Assembly (NCBI GenBank): GCA_022564085.1
Contig: JADFMC010000144.1
Location: 1 to 5,761, forward strand
Source of the DNA: Fidelibacterota bacterium
GTDB lineage: Bacteria; Fidelibacterota; Marinisomatia; SCGC-AAA003-L08; TS1B11
Length of the DNA stretch: 5,761 nucleotides
Reading direction: 5' to 3'
Part shown: positions 1-5,356 of the stretch, piece after piece
How the letters are laid out: each line of letters begins with the position of its first letter
Numbering within the stretch: the first letter of the stretch is position 1
Translations under genes and position numbers: made by a program
Notes under the pieces: generated by a model
Told to the model about the DNA's origin: nothing
What the model saw: the letters and a program-made list of their open reading frames with translations, nothing else
Databases searched by the model: none

Positions 1-972
1 GATGGCCTCGGTCACCGCGGTCTTTACAGCGTGGTACACCCGCCACTCATCCTTGAAACGGACCTCAGTCTTGGCCGGATGCACGTTCACGTCCAGGGCG
101 TCCACCGGCAGTGAAATCTGCAGCACGAAAAAGGGGTACTCCCCCCGGCTGATCAGTGAGCGAAAAGCCGCGTAGACCGCGCTGTTCAGCAGCCGGTCAT
201 GCACCGCCCGCCCGTTGAGGAAAATATACTGCTCCTTGGGCCGCCCCCGCACCAGGCTCAGGTTGCCCACGTAGCCCTGTACCTTGAACGGCGTTTTCTC
301 CAGGAAAACTTCTTTCAACGACTTCTGGTAATAGCGGTCGAACACGCCGCCGATGCGCGCTTTCAAGTCGGCGGGGGGCAGGGTGAATATATCCTTGTTG
401 TCGCTGGTCAGTGAAAAGGCGATCTGGGGATTGCACAGGGCAAAACGCCGCACCGCCTCCACAATATGCTGGTTTTCGGTGGTGGGCCGCTTAAGGAACT
501 TGCGCCGGGCGGGAGTATTATAGAACAGGTTCCGCACCTGGATGCTGGTGCCTTTCATGGGGGGCGCCGGCTTGACCCCCTGGCTGGAACCGCCGGCCAC
601 CACGATCTCGCTGCCCTCCTGGTCCCCGGTGGCGCTGCGGGCGGTTACCCGGGCCACCGAGGCGATACTGGGCAGAGCCTCTCCCCGGAAACCGAGGGTG
701 GCGATGTGGGCCAGGTCATGGGCGTTGCTGATCTTGCTGGTGGCGTGGCGTTCGAATGCCAGGGCCAGGTCCGCCTGGTCCATCCCGCTGCCGTTGTCGG
801 TGACCTGGATCAGCTTCTGGCCGCCCTGCTGCACGATGATCTCGATCCGGTCGGCTCCCGCGTCGATGGCGTTCTCCACCAGCTCCTTAACCACTGAAGC
901 CGGCCGCTCCACCACCTCACCGGCGGCGATCTGGTTGGCCAAGGCCGAGGATAGCCGTTTGATCTGCCCCAT
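1..972 (-). CDS. mutL: DNA mismatch repair protein MutL, N-terminal part (3' end beyond window)
   Basis: MutL couples mismatch recognition by MutS to downstream repair steps through an ATP-driven GHKL clamp. The 324 codons visible read without a stop to the window edge. They cover the ATPase and transducer domains: AAGEVVERPASVVKELVENA with the catalytic Glu at residue 30 and the Mg-binding Asn at 34; DNGSG at 59-63; ERHATSK at 74-80; GFRGEAL at 94-100; GT at 141-142; LFYNTPARRKFLK at 149-161; and HPAKTEVRF near 298-306, whose Lys301 matches the conserved transducer-domain lysine. The start is the ATG at 972, because the family motif begins about 10 residues in. It lies 1 nt after the ftcD stop (TGA-T-ATG) and has no SD, so translational coupling is likely. 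The C-terminal endonuclease/dimerisation domain is off-window, so whether this MutL carries nuclease motifs cannot be told. Identification is very secure. Confidence 0.97.
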   Translation of the reverse strand, partial: MGQIKRLSSALANQIAAGEVVERPASVVKELVENAIDAGADRIEIIVQQGGQKLIQVTDNGSGMDQADLALAFERHATSKISNAHDLAHIATLGFRGEALPSIASVARVTARSATGDQEGSEIVVAGGSSQGVKPAPPMKGTSIQVRNLFYNTPARRKFLKRPTTENQHIVEAVRRFALCNPQIAFSLTSDNKDIFTLPPADLKARIGGVFDRYYQKSLKEVFLEKTPFKVQGYVGNLSLVRGRPKEQYIFLNGRAVHDRLLNSAVYAAFRSLISRGEYPFFVLQISLPVDALDVNVHPAKTEVRFKDEWRVYHAVKTAVTEAI

Positions 973-973
973 A

Positions 974-2050
974 TCAGTTGTTTTTCACGGATTGCGACTC
1001 GTTGCCGTTGTGATCATCAGCACCCATGAGCTGGTCTATCTTTCCCCGGGCCCAGACCGCCGCCGGCCCCCCCAACCGAGCCAGGCACAGCTCCAGCACC
1101 TGCTCTTGCGGGTTGAAATACCGCACCGCCGCCAACCCCAGACCTTCAACCGCCGCCGCCAATAAATCCTCAATTCCAGGTTCATCACCCGCGCCACCCG
1201 GAGGCAAATAATTGCGCCCCGCCGCCAGCAACGGTTCCAACGGGGCCATACCCACCAACTCGCTGCCCACCACGCTAATCCCAAAACTGGCAGCCTGTTG
1301 CCGCACAGCCTCATAAGCCCGGTGCAATGGCGTCACCCGGTAGTCGGTGAGATTAATAGAAACCTGAGCACAACCATAGCCCGGCATCAGCCAACCCATG
1401 GCCTGGCTCTGGGGCAGCGGGGCGGAACCGCCGGCGGGACGCAATGCCTTGGCGATCTGTTCAGCCACGGCTACATCCTCAGTGCTCAAGTTCACGTTAA
1501 ATGCGATCAAAATGTTGCGCGCCCCGATCACCGTGGCCCCCAGACGGGGGTTGAACTCCGCCGGACCGAAATCGGGCTTGAACTTGGGGTCCTCCAACCG
1601 CTGGGCCAATCGCTCATATCCGCCCCGCCGCAGCCAGGCCAACCGGCGACGCTCCGGAGAACTGGCCGCCGCGCCGTACAGGTAGACCGGCAGGTCCAAC
1701 TCGGAGGCCACCCGTTGGCCTAATTTCTTTGCCAACCCCACGCAATCCTCCAGGGTAACCCCCGCCAGCGGCACCAGGGGACACACATCAGTAGCGCCCA
1801 GGCGGGGATGGGCTCCCTGGTGGCGGGTCATATCGATCACTTCCGCCGCCTGCCGCAGGGCTTCATAGGCCGCCTCCACCACCGGCCCGGGTTCACCGGC
1901 TATGGTCATCACCGTGCGGTGGGCATCCGCGTTCGAATCAACCTGGAGCACCGCCGCCCCGGATACGGCCCCTGCCGCCCGGGTGATGGACCCTATGGCC
2001 TGCTGATCCCGGCCCTCGGAAAAGTTAGGGACGCATTCGATCAGTTGCAT
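974..2050 (-). CDS. ftcD: Glutamate formimidoyltransferase (formiminotransferase, FTCD N-/C-subdomain type)
   Basis: This family transfers the formimino group of N-formimino-L-glutamate to tetrahydrofolate, in histidine degradation. It can also act on 5-formyl-THF. The 358-residue protein opens with IECVPNFSEGRD (4-15), the classic N-terminal signature. It has DMTRHQGAHPRLGATD at 73-88, where His81 corresponds to the catalytic His82 of mammalian FTCD. It then has LPVYLYG, DFGP, and the C-subdomain signatures GATVIGARNILIAFNVNL and QVSINLTDY, followed by VVGSELVG. The cyclodeaminase domain of the mammalian bifunctional enzyme is absent; a roughly 30-residue polar tail (ending SQSVKNN) replaces it. 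The ATG at 2050 is 8 nt after the stop of the small membrane-protein gene, with no clear SD. No hut genes are in the window, so the physiological pathway is open: histidine catabolism, purine catabolism or folate salvage. Confidence 0.93.
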   Translation of the reverse strand: MQLIECVPNFSEGRDQQAIGSITRAAGAVSGAAVLQVDSNADAHRTVMTIAGEPGPVVEAAYEALRQAAEVIDMTRHQGAHPRLGATDVCPLVPLAGVTLEDCVGLAKKLGQRVASELDLPVYLYGAAASSPERRRLAWLRRGGYERLAQRLEDPKFKPDFGPAEFNPRLGATVIGARNILIAFNVNLSTEDVAVAEQIAKALRPAGGSAPLPQSQAMGWLMPGYGCAQVSINLTDYRVTPLHRAYEAVRQQAASFGISVVGSELVGMAPLEPLLAAGRNYLPPGGAGDEPGIEDLLAAAVEGLGLAAVRYFNPQEQVLELCLARLGGPAAVWARGKIDQLMGADDHNGNESQSVKNN

Positions 2051-2058
2051 GGCCGGCG

Positions 2059-2208
2059 TCAGACAGAACGGAGGAATTTAAGCAGGAAGATGATAACGAT
2101 CAGCAGCGCCAGGTAACGCCAGATGGCCCGTTTGTTCCAGCGCTGCTCCCGGAGGTGATGAAACCTGATCCGGGGACGATCCGGTTCAGACCTGAACCGG
2201 CCGGGCAC
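2059..2208 (-). CDS. Small single-pass membrane protein, 49 aa, GTG start
   Basis: This small open frame fills the space between the M50 protease gene and ftcD. A GTG at 2208 falls 1 nt after the protease stop (TAG-G-GTG). An upstream ATG at 2247 in the same frame would overlap the protease gene by 38 nt and is less likely. From the GTG the product has a basic N-terminal half (VPGRFRSEPDRPRIRFHHLR, then EQRWNKR), followed by one hydrophobic helix of about 16 residues, YLALLIVIIFLLKFL, and ends RSV. The charge pattern predicts the N-terminus in the cytoplasm. No SD is evident, so translation would depend on coupling to the upstream gene. I do not recognise the family. The support is the fit between two certain genes with 1 and 8 nt gaps plus the clear TM segment. 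Confidence 0.6.
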   Translation of the reverse strand: MPGRFRSEPDRPRIRFHHLREQRWNKRAIWRYLALLIVIIFLLKFLRSV

Positions 2209-2209
2209 C

Positions 2210-2854
2210 CTATATTCCCGCGAACAGGAATGCGAAGAACCGCACAAAGGGGCCGATGAAAAGCCACAGGATCGAAAAGCCGGTGAGCATGCCCATCATG
2301 ACCAGGCCGAACAGCACCATGGGGCCGTAGCGCTCCAGGTTGTAGTTCCAGTGGGCATACTGGGGCGGCAGCAGACTGTACATGATCTTGGAACCGTCCA
2401 GGGGCGGCACCGGCAACAGGTTGAATACCGCCAACATAAGATTGATCTGCAAACTGCGGACCATCATGGAAATAAGGATGGGTCCCAGGGCACCGGACAA
2501 GAAAGCACTAGGGTCACTGGTGAGAAACCGGATAATCAAACCACTTAAAAGAGCCAGCCCCATGTTGGCGGCCGGTCCCGCCAGTGCCACCCACAGCATG
2601 TCCCGCTTGGGGTTGGCGAAGTAGCGCGGGTCCACCGGTACCGGTTTGGCCCAGCCGAGCCCTATCACAAACAGCATGACGGTGCCCATGGGGTCCAGGT
2701 GCGACAACGGATTGAGGGTCAGGCGGCCGGCCTGCTTGGCGGTGGGGTCGCCCAACCGGTAGGCCACCATACCGTGGGCATATTCGTGCACTGTCAGGGC
2801 AAACAGGATCACCGGTATCAGCAGGACTAATGTTTGGGGGTCGAGGTTGAACAT
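2210..2854 (-). CDS. Site-2 protease family (M50) membrane metalloprotease
   Basis: The 214-residue polytopic membrane protein carries the zinc-metalloprotease signature HEYAH at residues 23-27 inside the first hydrophobic segment. It carries the second M50 signature NLLPVPPLDGS at 145-155, whose Asp153 is the expected third zinc ligand. Between them are LTLNPLSHLDPMGT (45-58) and LAGPAANM (91-98), typical of the compact, PDZ-less YwhC/YdgP-like branch of the family rather than RseP. The length suits that branch. Such proteins sit in the cytoplasmic membrane and are thought to cleave substrates within the bilayer; substrates for this branch are largely unknown. The ATG at 2854 places HExxH at the usual distance from the N-terminus, although no strong SD precedes it. 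The stop is 1 nt from the GTG of the next small gene, so this is probably the first gene of a four-gene operon ending in mutL. Confidence 0.93.
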   Translation of the reverse strand: MFNLDPQTLVLLIPVILFALTVHEYAHGMVAYRLGDPTAKQAGRLTLNPLSHLDPMGTVMLFVIGLGWAKPVPVDPRYFANPKRDMLWVALAGPAANMGLALLSGLIIRFLTSDPSAFLSGALGPILISMMVRSLQINLMLAVFNLLPVPPLDGSKIMYSLLPPQYAHWNYNLERYGPMVLFGLVMMGMLTGFSILWLFIGPFVRFFAFLFAGI

Positions 2855-2888
2855 GAGGCCGAAGTTAAGGCACCGGGGGCCTGGAGAA

Positions 2889-2917
2889 AACCGCCGGGGT
2901 GGACCGCGTTGGCGGTT
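2889..2917 (-). terminator. Possible weak terminator or attenuator hairpin ahead of the M50 gene
   Basis: On the minus strand AACCGCC (2917-2911) and GGCGGTT (2895-2889) can form a perfect 7-bp GC-rich stem with a 15-nt loop. The sequence then continues TTCTCC, so the U-run is short. It lies in the 144-nt gap after the SHOCT gene and 35 nt before the protease start. It could limit read-through into the four-gene operon or be part of its leader. The long loop and poor U-tract make this only a candidate. Confidence 0.22.
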
Positions 2918-2998
2918 ATAACGGGAGGGGTGCGGTCAAGCCGGCAAACGGCGGAGGGGCATTGACTGGTCCAACAGGGGACGGCCCGGGATCAGGGC

Positions 2999-3274
2999 CT
3001 AGTCCACCAGATCGCTTTTTACCTGCTCAAATTCCTCCTTGGTGATCTCACCCTTCGCATACCGTTTCTTCAGTATGTCCATGGGGGTCTCCGACCCTCC
3101 CCGGCCAGGGCCGACGCCATATGATTTCGGGAGTTGTTTCCACCTGCCTGGTCTGCGCGACCGGGGCCGTTTACCGCCGCGACCATACATCCGTGACATA
3201 AAGATCACCATAATGATCATCAAGATCATGGGGAAAATAAAAAAGCCGTTTGACCAAAAGTTGGTATTTCCCAT
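2999..3274 (-). CDS. Single-TM protein with C-terminal SHOCT domain
   Basis: The 91-residue protein has three parts. First is a short N-terminus with one hydrophobic helix at about residues 11-26 (FFIFPMILMIIMVIFM). Next is a very basic, Arg/Gly/Pro-rich linker at about 28-61. Last is a C-terminal SHOCT (short C-terminal) domain at about 63-90, with the typical pattern MDILKKRYAKGEITKEEFEQ followed by VKSDL. SHOCT is a small helical module that occurs at the ends of many unrelated, often membrane-linked proteins; its function is not well defined. TAGGAA ends 7 nt before the ATG at 3274 and supports this start. The gene is 127 nt downstream of the Met-rich gene in the same direction, and co-transcription is plausible. 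Small one-TM SHOCT proteins are often found near metal-resistance genes, so a linked stress role is possible but inferred. Confidence 0.82.
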   Translation of the reverse strand: MGNTNFWSNGFFIFPMILMIIMVIFMSRMYGRGGKRPRSRRPGRWKQLPKSYGVGPGRGGSETPMDILKKRYAKGEITKEEFEQVKSDLVD

Positions 3275-3401
3275 TGCGTATTCCTACTGCGGCGCGGCAG
3301 GCTTGAATGTCAGAATTTAACCCGGATGACGGCCAACCAGCCCACCACCGGCCTGAATGCGGCCGACAGCAATGGATACCACCGAGGCCAGACCACTGAT
3401 G

Positions 3402-3821
3402 TTAGGTTTTAACAGCCTCGACTACTTTCATCAGCCAGTCTTCCTTGTCCTGCTCCGATAGACCGTCCAGCCCCTGTTTCACCATATTGATGACGAGATT
3501 CGTTACGAACTCACTACGCTCTTCTTGTGCCATCTTGGGGAACATCGTATCGACGCATTGAGACATCATCTTGGATATCATTCCCATCTTGCCACCCTCA
3601 CCCAGGTCGTCGCCCATCATACTCATCATCATCTTGGGCATCATCTCCTGCATATCGATCCCCCCCATCATCCTGGGCATCATCTCGACCATCATCTGCT
3701 TTTTATCATCGACACTCATCTCTCCAAAAAACTTATTCATCATGCTGTCCATCATATTCTTCTTATCCTCAGAGCTCATCTTGCCCATCATCGAGCCCAT
3801 CATTGTATCCATCATACCCAT
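3402..3821 (-). CDS. Methionine-rich repeat protein, 139 aa, function unknown
   Basis: The product contains 35 Met in 139 residues, 33 of them in the first 97. That segment consists of MM pairs spaced by acidic or basic residues. A clear tandem unit runs MSSEDKKNMMDSMM (15-28) to MSVDDKKQMMVEMM (35-48), a 20-residue period, followed by PRMMGG, QEMMPKMMMSMMGDD and SKMMSQC. The single Cys is residue 89. Residues 98-139 have ordinary composition and look helical (EERSEFVTNLVINMVKQGLD, then SEQDKEDWLMKVVEAV). No signal peptide or TM segment is present, so a cytoplasmic location is predicted. GAGGAGG 6 nt upstream fixes the ATG at 3821. I recall similar Met-rich proteins in environmental anaerobes but cannot verify or name a family. 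Thioether-rich runs suit Cu(I)/Ag(I) binding or scavenging of oxidants; both are inference. Confidence 0.8.
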   Translation of the reverse strand: MGMMDTMMGSMMGKMSSEDKKNMMDSMMNKFFGEMSVDDKKQMMVEMMPRMMGGIDMQEMMPKMMMSMMGDDLGEGGKMGMISKMMSQCVDTMFPKMAQEERSEFVTNLVINMVKQGLDGLSEQDKEDWLMKVVEAVKT

Positions 3822-3827
3822 TGCAAA

Positions 3828-3834
3828 CCTCCTC
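3828..3834 (-). promoter_or_regulatory. Strong Shine-Dalgarno of the Met-rich gene
   Basis: The minus strand reads GAGGAGG, then TTTGCA, then ATG at 3821. This is close to a perfect anti-16S match with a 6-nt spacer. It selects Met1 over the ATGs at codons 3 and 4, and it is the best evidence that the minus-strand frame, not the overlapping plus-strand open frames, is translated. Confidence 0.85.
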
Positions 3835-3882
3835 GGATCAAATTTATTTCGTGGTAGAATCCATGGACCAGTCCAGGTGTCG

Positions 3883-3904
3883 CCCCAACCACCTGCGGTT
3901 GGAG
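3883..3904 (-). repeat. 8-bp hairpin in the likely leader of the Met-rich gene
   Basis: On the minus strand CTCCAACC (3904-3897) pairs with GGTTGGGG (3890-3883), with one T-G wobble, around the loop GCAGGT. It lies about 50 nt before the SD of the Met-rich gene and is not followed by a U-run, so it is not an obvious terminator. It could be a leader structure or chance. Confidence 0.3.
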
Positions 3905-3971
3905 TTCTCTGCTTATCAGTGATTGTGATCGCAGCCTAACCGTTCCTTGGAGTCAGGGCCTGAGCCTGGCG

Positions 3972-4000
3972 AAAATAGCAATGGCATCTTTATAAACCAA
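3972..4000 (-). promoter_or_regulatory. Possible sigma-70-type promoter for the Met-rich gene
   Basis: On the minus strand TTGGTT (4000-3995) and TATTTT (3977-3972) are separated by exactly 17 nt. The -35 matches TTGACA at only its first three bases, and the -10 matches TATAAT at four of six. Transcription would start near 3965, giving a leader of about 145 nt. The 11-bp palindrome TCAGGGCCTGA at 3953-3963 would lie at the start site, a possible operator position. The matches are modest, and the same stretch overlaps the end of a decayed reading frame. Confidence 0.25.
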
Positions 4001-4001
4001 G

Positions 4002-4180
4002 TTATTCGTAGTGCGGGAACGGGAGCCAGTCCATTAAGGCCTGCCCTGTGGCCTTCACCAGCCTAAGGGCGGAGTCCGGATAAACTTCATCGAAGGGTCC
4101 AAGAACTCCGCGTCATCTGGGATGAGGTCTGCCCCACTTCCTGCTAGATTTGTCCCTTCCCTGACCAGCTGTAAGAGGGG
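4002..4180 (-). pseudogene. Probable remnant of a small gene with a one-base deletion; family not recognised
   Basis: This lies in the gene-free stretch 3822-4239, downstream of the dehydrogenase. After a TAG at 4183-4181 the minus strand reads PLLQLVREGTNLAGSGADLI then PDDAEFL (27 codons, to 4100). One base shared at 4100 switches the frame, which continues GPFDEVYPDSALRLVKATG then QALMDWLPFPHYE and stops at TAA (4004-4002). Both halves look like ordinary protein sequence. Restoring one G in TTCTTGGACCC (4105-4095) joins them into a 59-residue C-terminal fragment. There is no start codon or SD, and the 5' part is missing or unrecognisable. I cannot name the family. Each half is short enough to be open by chance, so the case rests on how protein-like the joined peptide looks. 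Confidence 0.35.
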
Positions 4181-4239
4181 CTAACGGCGGGACGCACCAA
4201 GCGAACGACAGAGCCTATTGAGCTGGCGGCGGCGACCGC

Positions 4240-5214
4240 TCAGGCCGGGTAGCCAACTCCACCCGAGAGCTTGATAAGGACCTCCCAGCATGCCTGCCGG
4301 TACTGGTCATTGACCAGATGTGGCTGAGCATGGAGCTCCACCGGGCCCACGAGCTTGCCGGCAGGACTCGCATAGAAGCCGCCACTCTGCTCGTCTGAGT
4401 AGTCGGCAGCCGCCACGTAACGCCCGGCGGCAACATCCAACGGCCCGGCCATGCCGATGAACGGCCCCAGCAACTTCATCATCGGCATCATCACGTTGCG
4501 GGCTAGGAATGCCATGTTCCGACCAAAGTTCGAGGCCGGTGCGCTACCGGGGCTGACAGCGTTGACGGTCATCCCAGACGGGAGTCTCTCAGCGAGGGCA
4601 GAGGCCCACCAGACCGAGAAAGACTTGGAGACTGCATAGGACGCGTTACCCTGAAACGGAAGATTCGGATTGGCGCAGGCTATGGCCTCCATGGCTGCGG
4701 CTAGGTCGCCCTGAAATTTTTCGGCGGCCAGGGCGTTAAAGTCGGGGATCTTCATCATCGGCACGTCTCCCCGTGCGGCCTCGGATCCGGCAATCACAAT
4801 CCGCGCGTGAGCGCCAAGCAGATCGTGGCCCAGCATCCCCATTGTGAGCTGGTGATGACCGACATTCGCCACGGCGAAGCCCATCTCGACACCCTGGGAG
4901 TTGCGCACAGGCGGTGGTCCGATCATCACTCCAGCATTGAGCACGAGGAAATCGACGCGGGAACTGCGGTCAGCCAGGACCTTCACCGCTGCGTCGACCG
5001 ACTCGAGCTCCGAGACGTCGACGGTCAGCGCCTCGAAGACCTTGCGACCAGTCCGCTCCTCGAGAAGAGCGACTGAGGCGGTGCCCTTCTCCTCTGTCCT
5101 ACAGGCCAGGATCACCTGACCCCAGTCCCCTTCAGCCAAGAGGGCGGCGGTTTCGAAGCCGATCCCTGAATTTGCCCCCGTGATCAGAGCGCTATCGTTG
5201 GTATGATTGTTCAT
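4240..5214 (-). CDS. Classical short-chain dehydrogenase/reductase (SDR), NAD(P)-dependent
   Basis: This 324-residue Rossmann-fold oxidoreductase shows the whole SDR set. TGANSGIG (12-19) is the dinucleotide-binding loop. ACR at 37-39 ends the second strand, where the Arg often signals NADP preference. DV at 66-67, NAG at 93-95 and structural Asn117 follow. The catalytic residues are Ser144 (GSEAARGD), Tyr193 and Lys197 (YAVSK), and VSPG is at 220-223. The style ITGANSGIGFETA, ILACRT and the length resemble the retinol-dehydrogenase/protochlorophyllide-reductase-like branch; the substrate cannot be predicted. The ATG at 5214 (MNNHTNDSALITG) is chosen because it puts the glycine loop at residue 12, with AAGGA ending 11 nt upstream. 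A TTG at 5310 in the same frame would add 32 atypical residues encoded across two inverted repeats, so it is unlikely. It is 142 nt downstream of the VOC gene in the same direction. Confidence 0.93.
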   Translation of the reverse strand: MNNHTNDSALITGANSGIGFETAALLAEGDWGQVILACRTEEKGTASVALLEERTGRKVFEALTVDVSELESVDAAVKVLADRSSRVDFLVLNAGVMIGPPPVRNSQGVEMGFAVANVGHHQLTMGMLGHDLLGAHARIVIAGSEAARGDVPMMKIPDFNALAAEKFQGDLAAAMEAIACANPNLPFQGNASYAVSKSFSVWWASALAERLPSGMTVNAVSPGSAPASNFGRNMAFLARNVMMPMMKLLGPFIGMAGPLDVAAGRYVAAADYSDEQSGGFYASPAGKLVGPVELHAQPHLVNDQYRQACWEVLIKLSGGVGYPA

Positions 5215-5250
5215 GCTTTGATTTATCCTTATTTTAGATTGAAAGCCGGT

Positions 5251-5272
5251 TTGTGATCCTATCGAATCACAA
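5251..5272. repeat. 22-bp inverted repeat upstream of the SDR gene, operator-like
   Basis: TTGTGAT (5251-5257) and ATCACAA (5266-5272) are perfect inverted copies separated by 8 nt. The repeat lies 37 nt before the SDR start. The half-sites contain TGTGA and TCACA, as CRP/FNR-family operators do, but they are separated by 10 nt instead of the canonical 6. It may be a site for another dimeric regulator, or the stem of a leader hairpin. Confidence 0.45.
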
Positions 5273-5275
5273 CTG

Positions 5276-5324
5276 TCTAAAGTTTGAGCTGAGCGTTTGC
5301 AAAAAGGCAAACGCCTCTCTTAGA
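5276..5324. repeat. Nested stem-loop between VOC and SDR genes
   Basis: The core is a perfect 8-bp stem, GCGTTTGC (5293-5300) and GCAAACGC (5307-5314), around AAAAAG. An outer pair, TCTAA (5276-5280) and TTAGA (5320-5324), flanks unequal internal loops. A competing outer pairing also exists: TCAAAC at 5331-5336 is complementary to GTTTGA at 5283-5288. No U-run follows on the minus strand, so it is not a standard terminator. It may act as an RNA-processing or attenuating element between the two genes, or be a remnant of a mobile repeat. Confidence 0.5.
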
Positions 5325-5356
5325 GCCCGTTCAAACGCATGGTTTGGCGTCATAGC

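Noticed and set aside
466..1165. Long plus-strand open frames over mutL and the end of ftcD
   Set aside because: They lie opposite strongly conserved MutL and FTCD coding sequence, have no family-like motifs, and are explained by the high GC content.
2059..2247. ATG at 2247 as start of the small membrane protein
   Set aside because: It would overlap the protease gene by 38 nt and add Cys/Ser-rich residues antagonistic to the rest. The GTG at 2208 falls 1 nt after the protease stop.
2915..2939. TTGACC and TATAAC on the minus strand as a promoter for the M50 operon
   Set aside because: Both hexamers look good, but the spacer is only 13 nt, too short for a sigma-70 promoter.
3309..3401. Short open frame just after the Met-rich stop in the +1 frame (ends VGRHPG)
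   Set aside because: It is about 30 codons, has no SD, and the shifted frame is closed by stops inside the Met-rich gene, so it is neither a convincing gene nor a frameshifted extension.
3525..3857. Plus-strand open frame for a histidine-rich protein, and neighbouring Ser-rich and Ile-rich frames
   Set aside because: These are antisense reflections of the ATG/ATGATG codons of the Met-rich gene: CAT gives His, ATC gives Ile, TCA gives Ser. They lack an SD, whereas the minus-strand frame has GAGGAGG at the right distance and a sensible C-terminal domain.
4036..4055. AAGGCC-N8-GGCCTT hairpin as a terminator
   Set aside because: There is no U-run on either strand, and it lies inside the probable gene remnant, where it may simply reflect coding sequence.
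4150..4239. Read-through of the SDR stop for about 30 codons
   Set aside because: The SDR ends at a normal family length. The extension is Ala/Ser/Arg-rich low-complexity sequence expected from GC-rich DNA.
5215..5310. N-terminal extension of the SDR from a TTG at 5310
   Set aside because: It would be encoded across two inverted repeats, has no SDR-like content, and places the glycine loop more than 40 residues in. The ATG at 5214 gives the standard layout.
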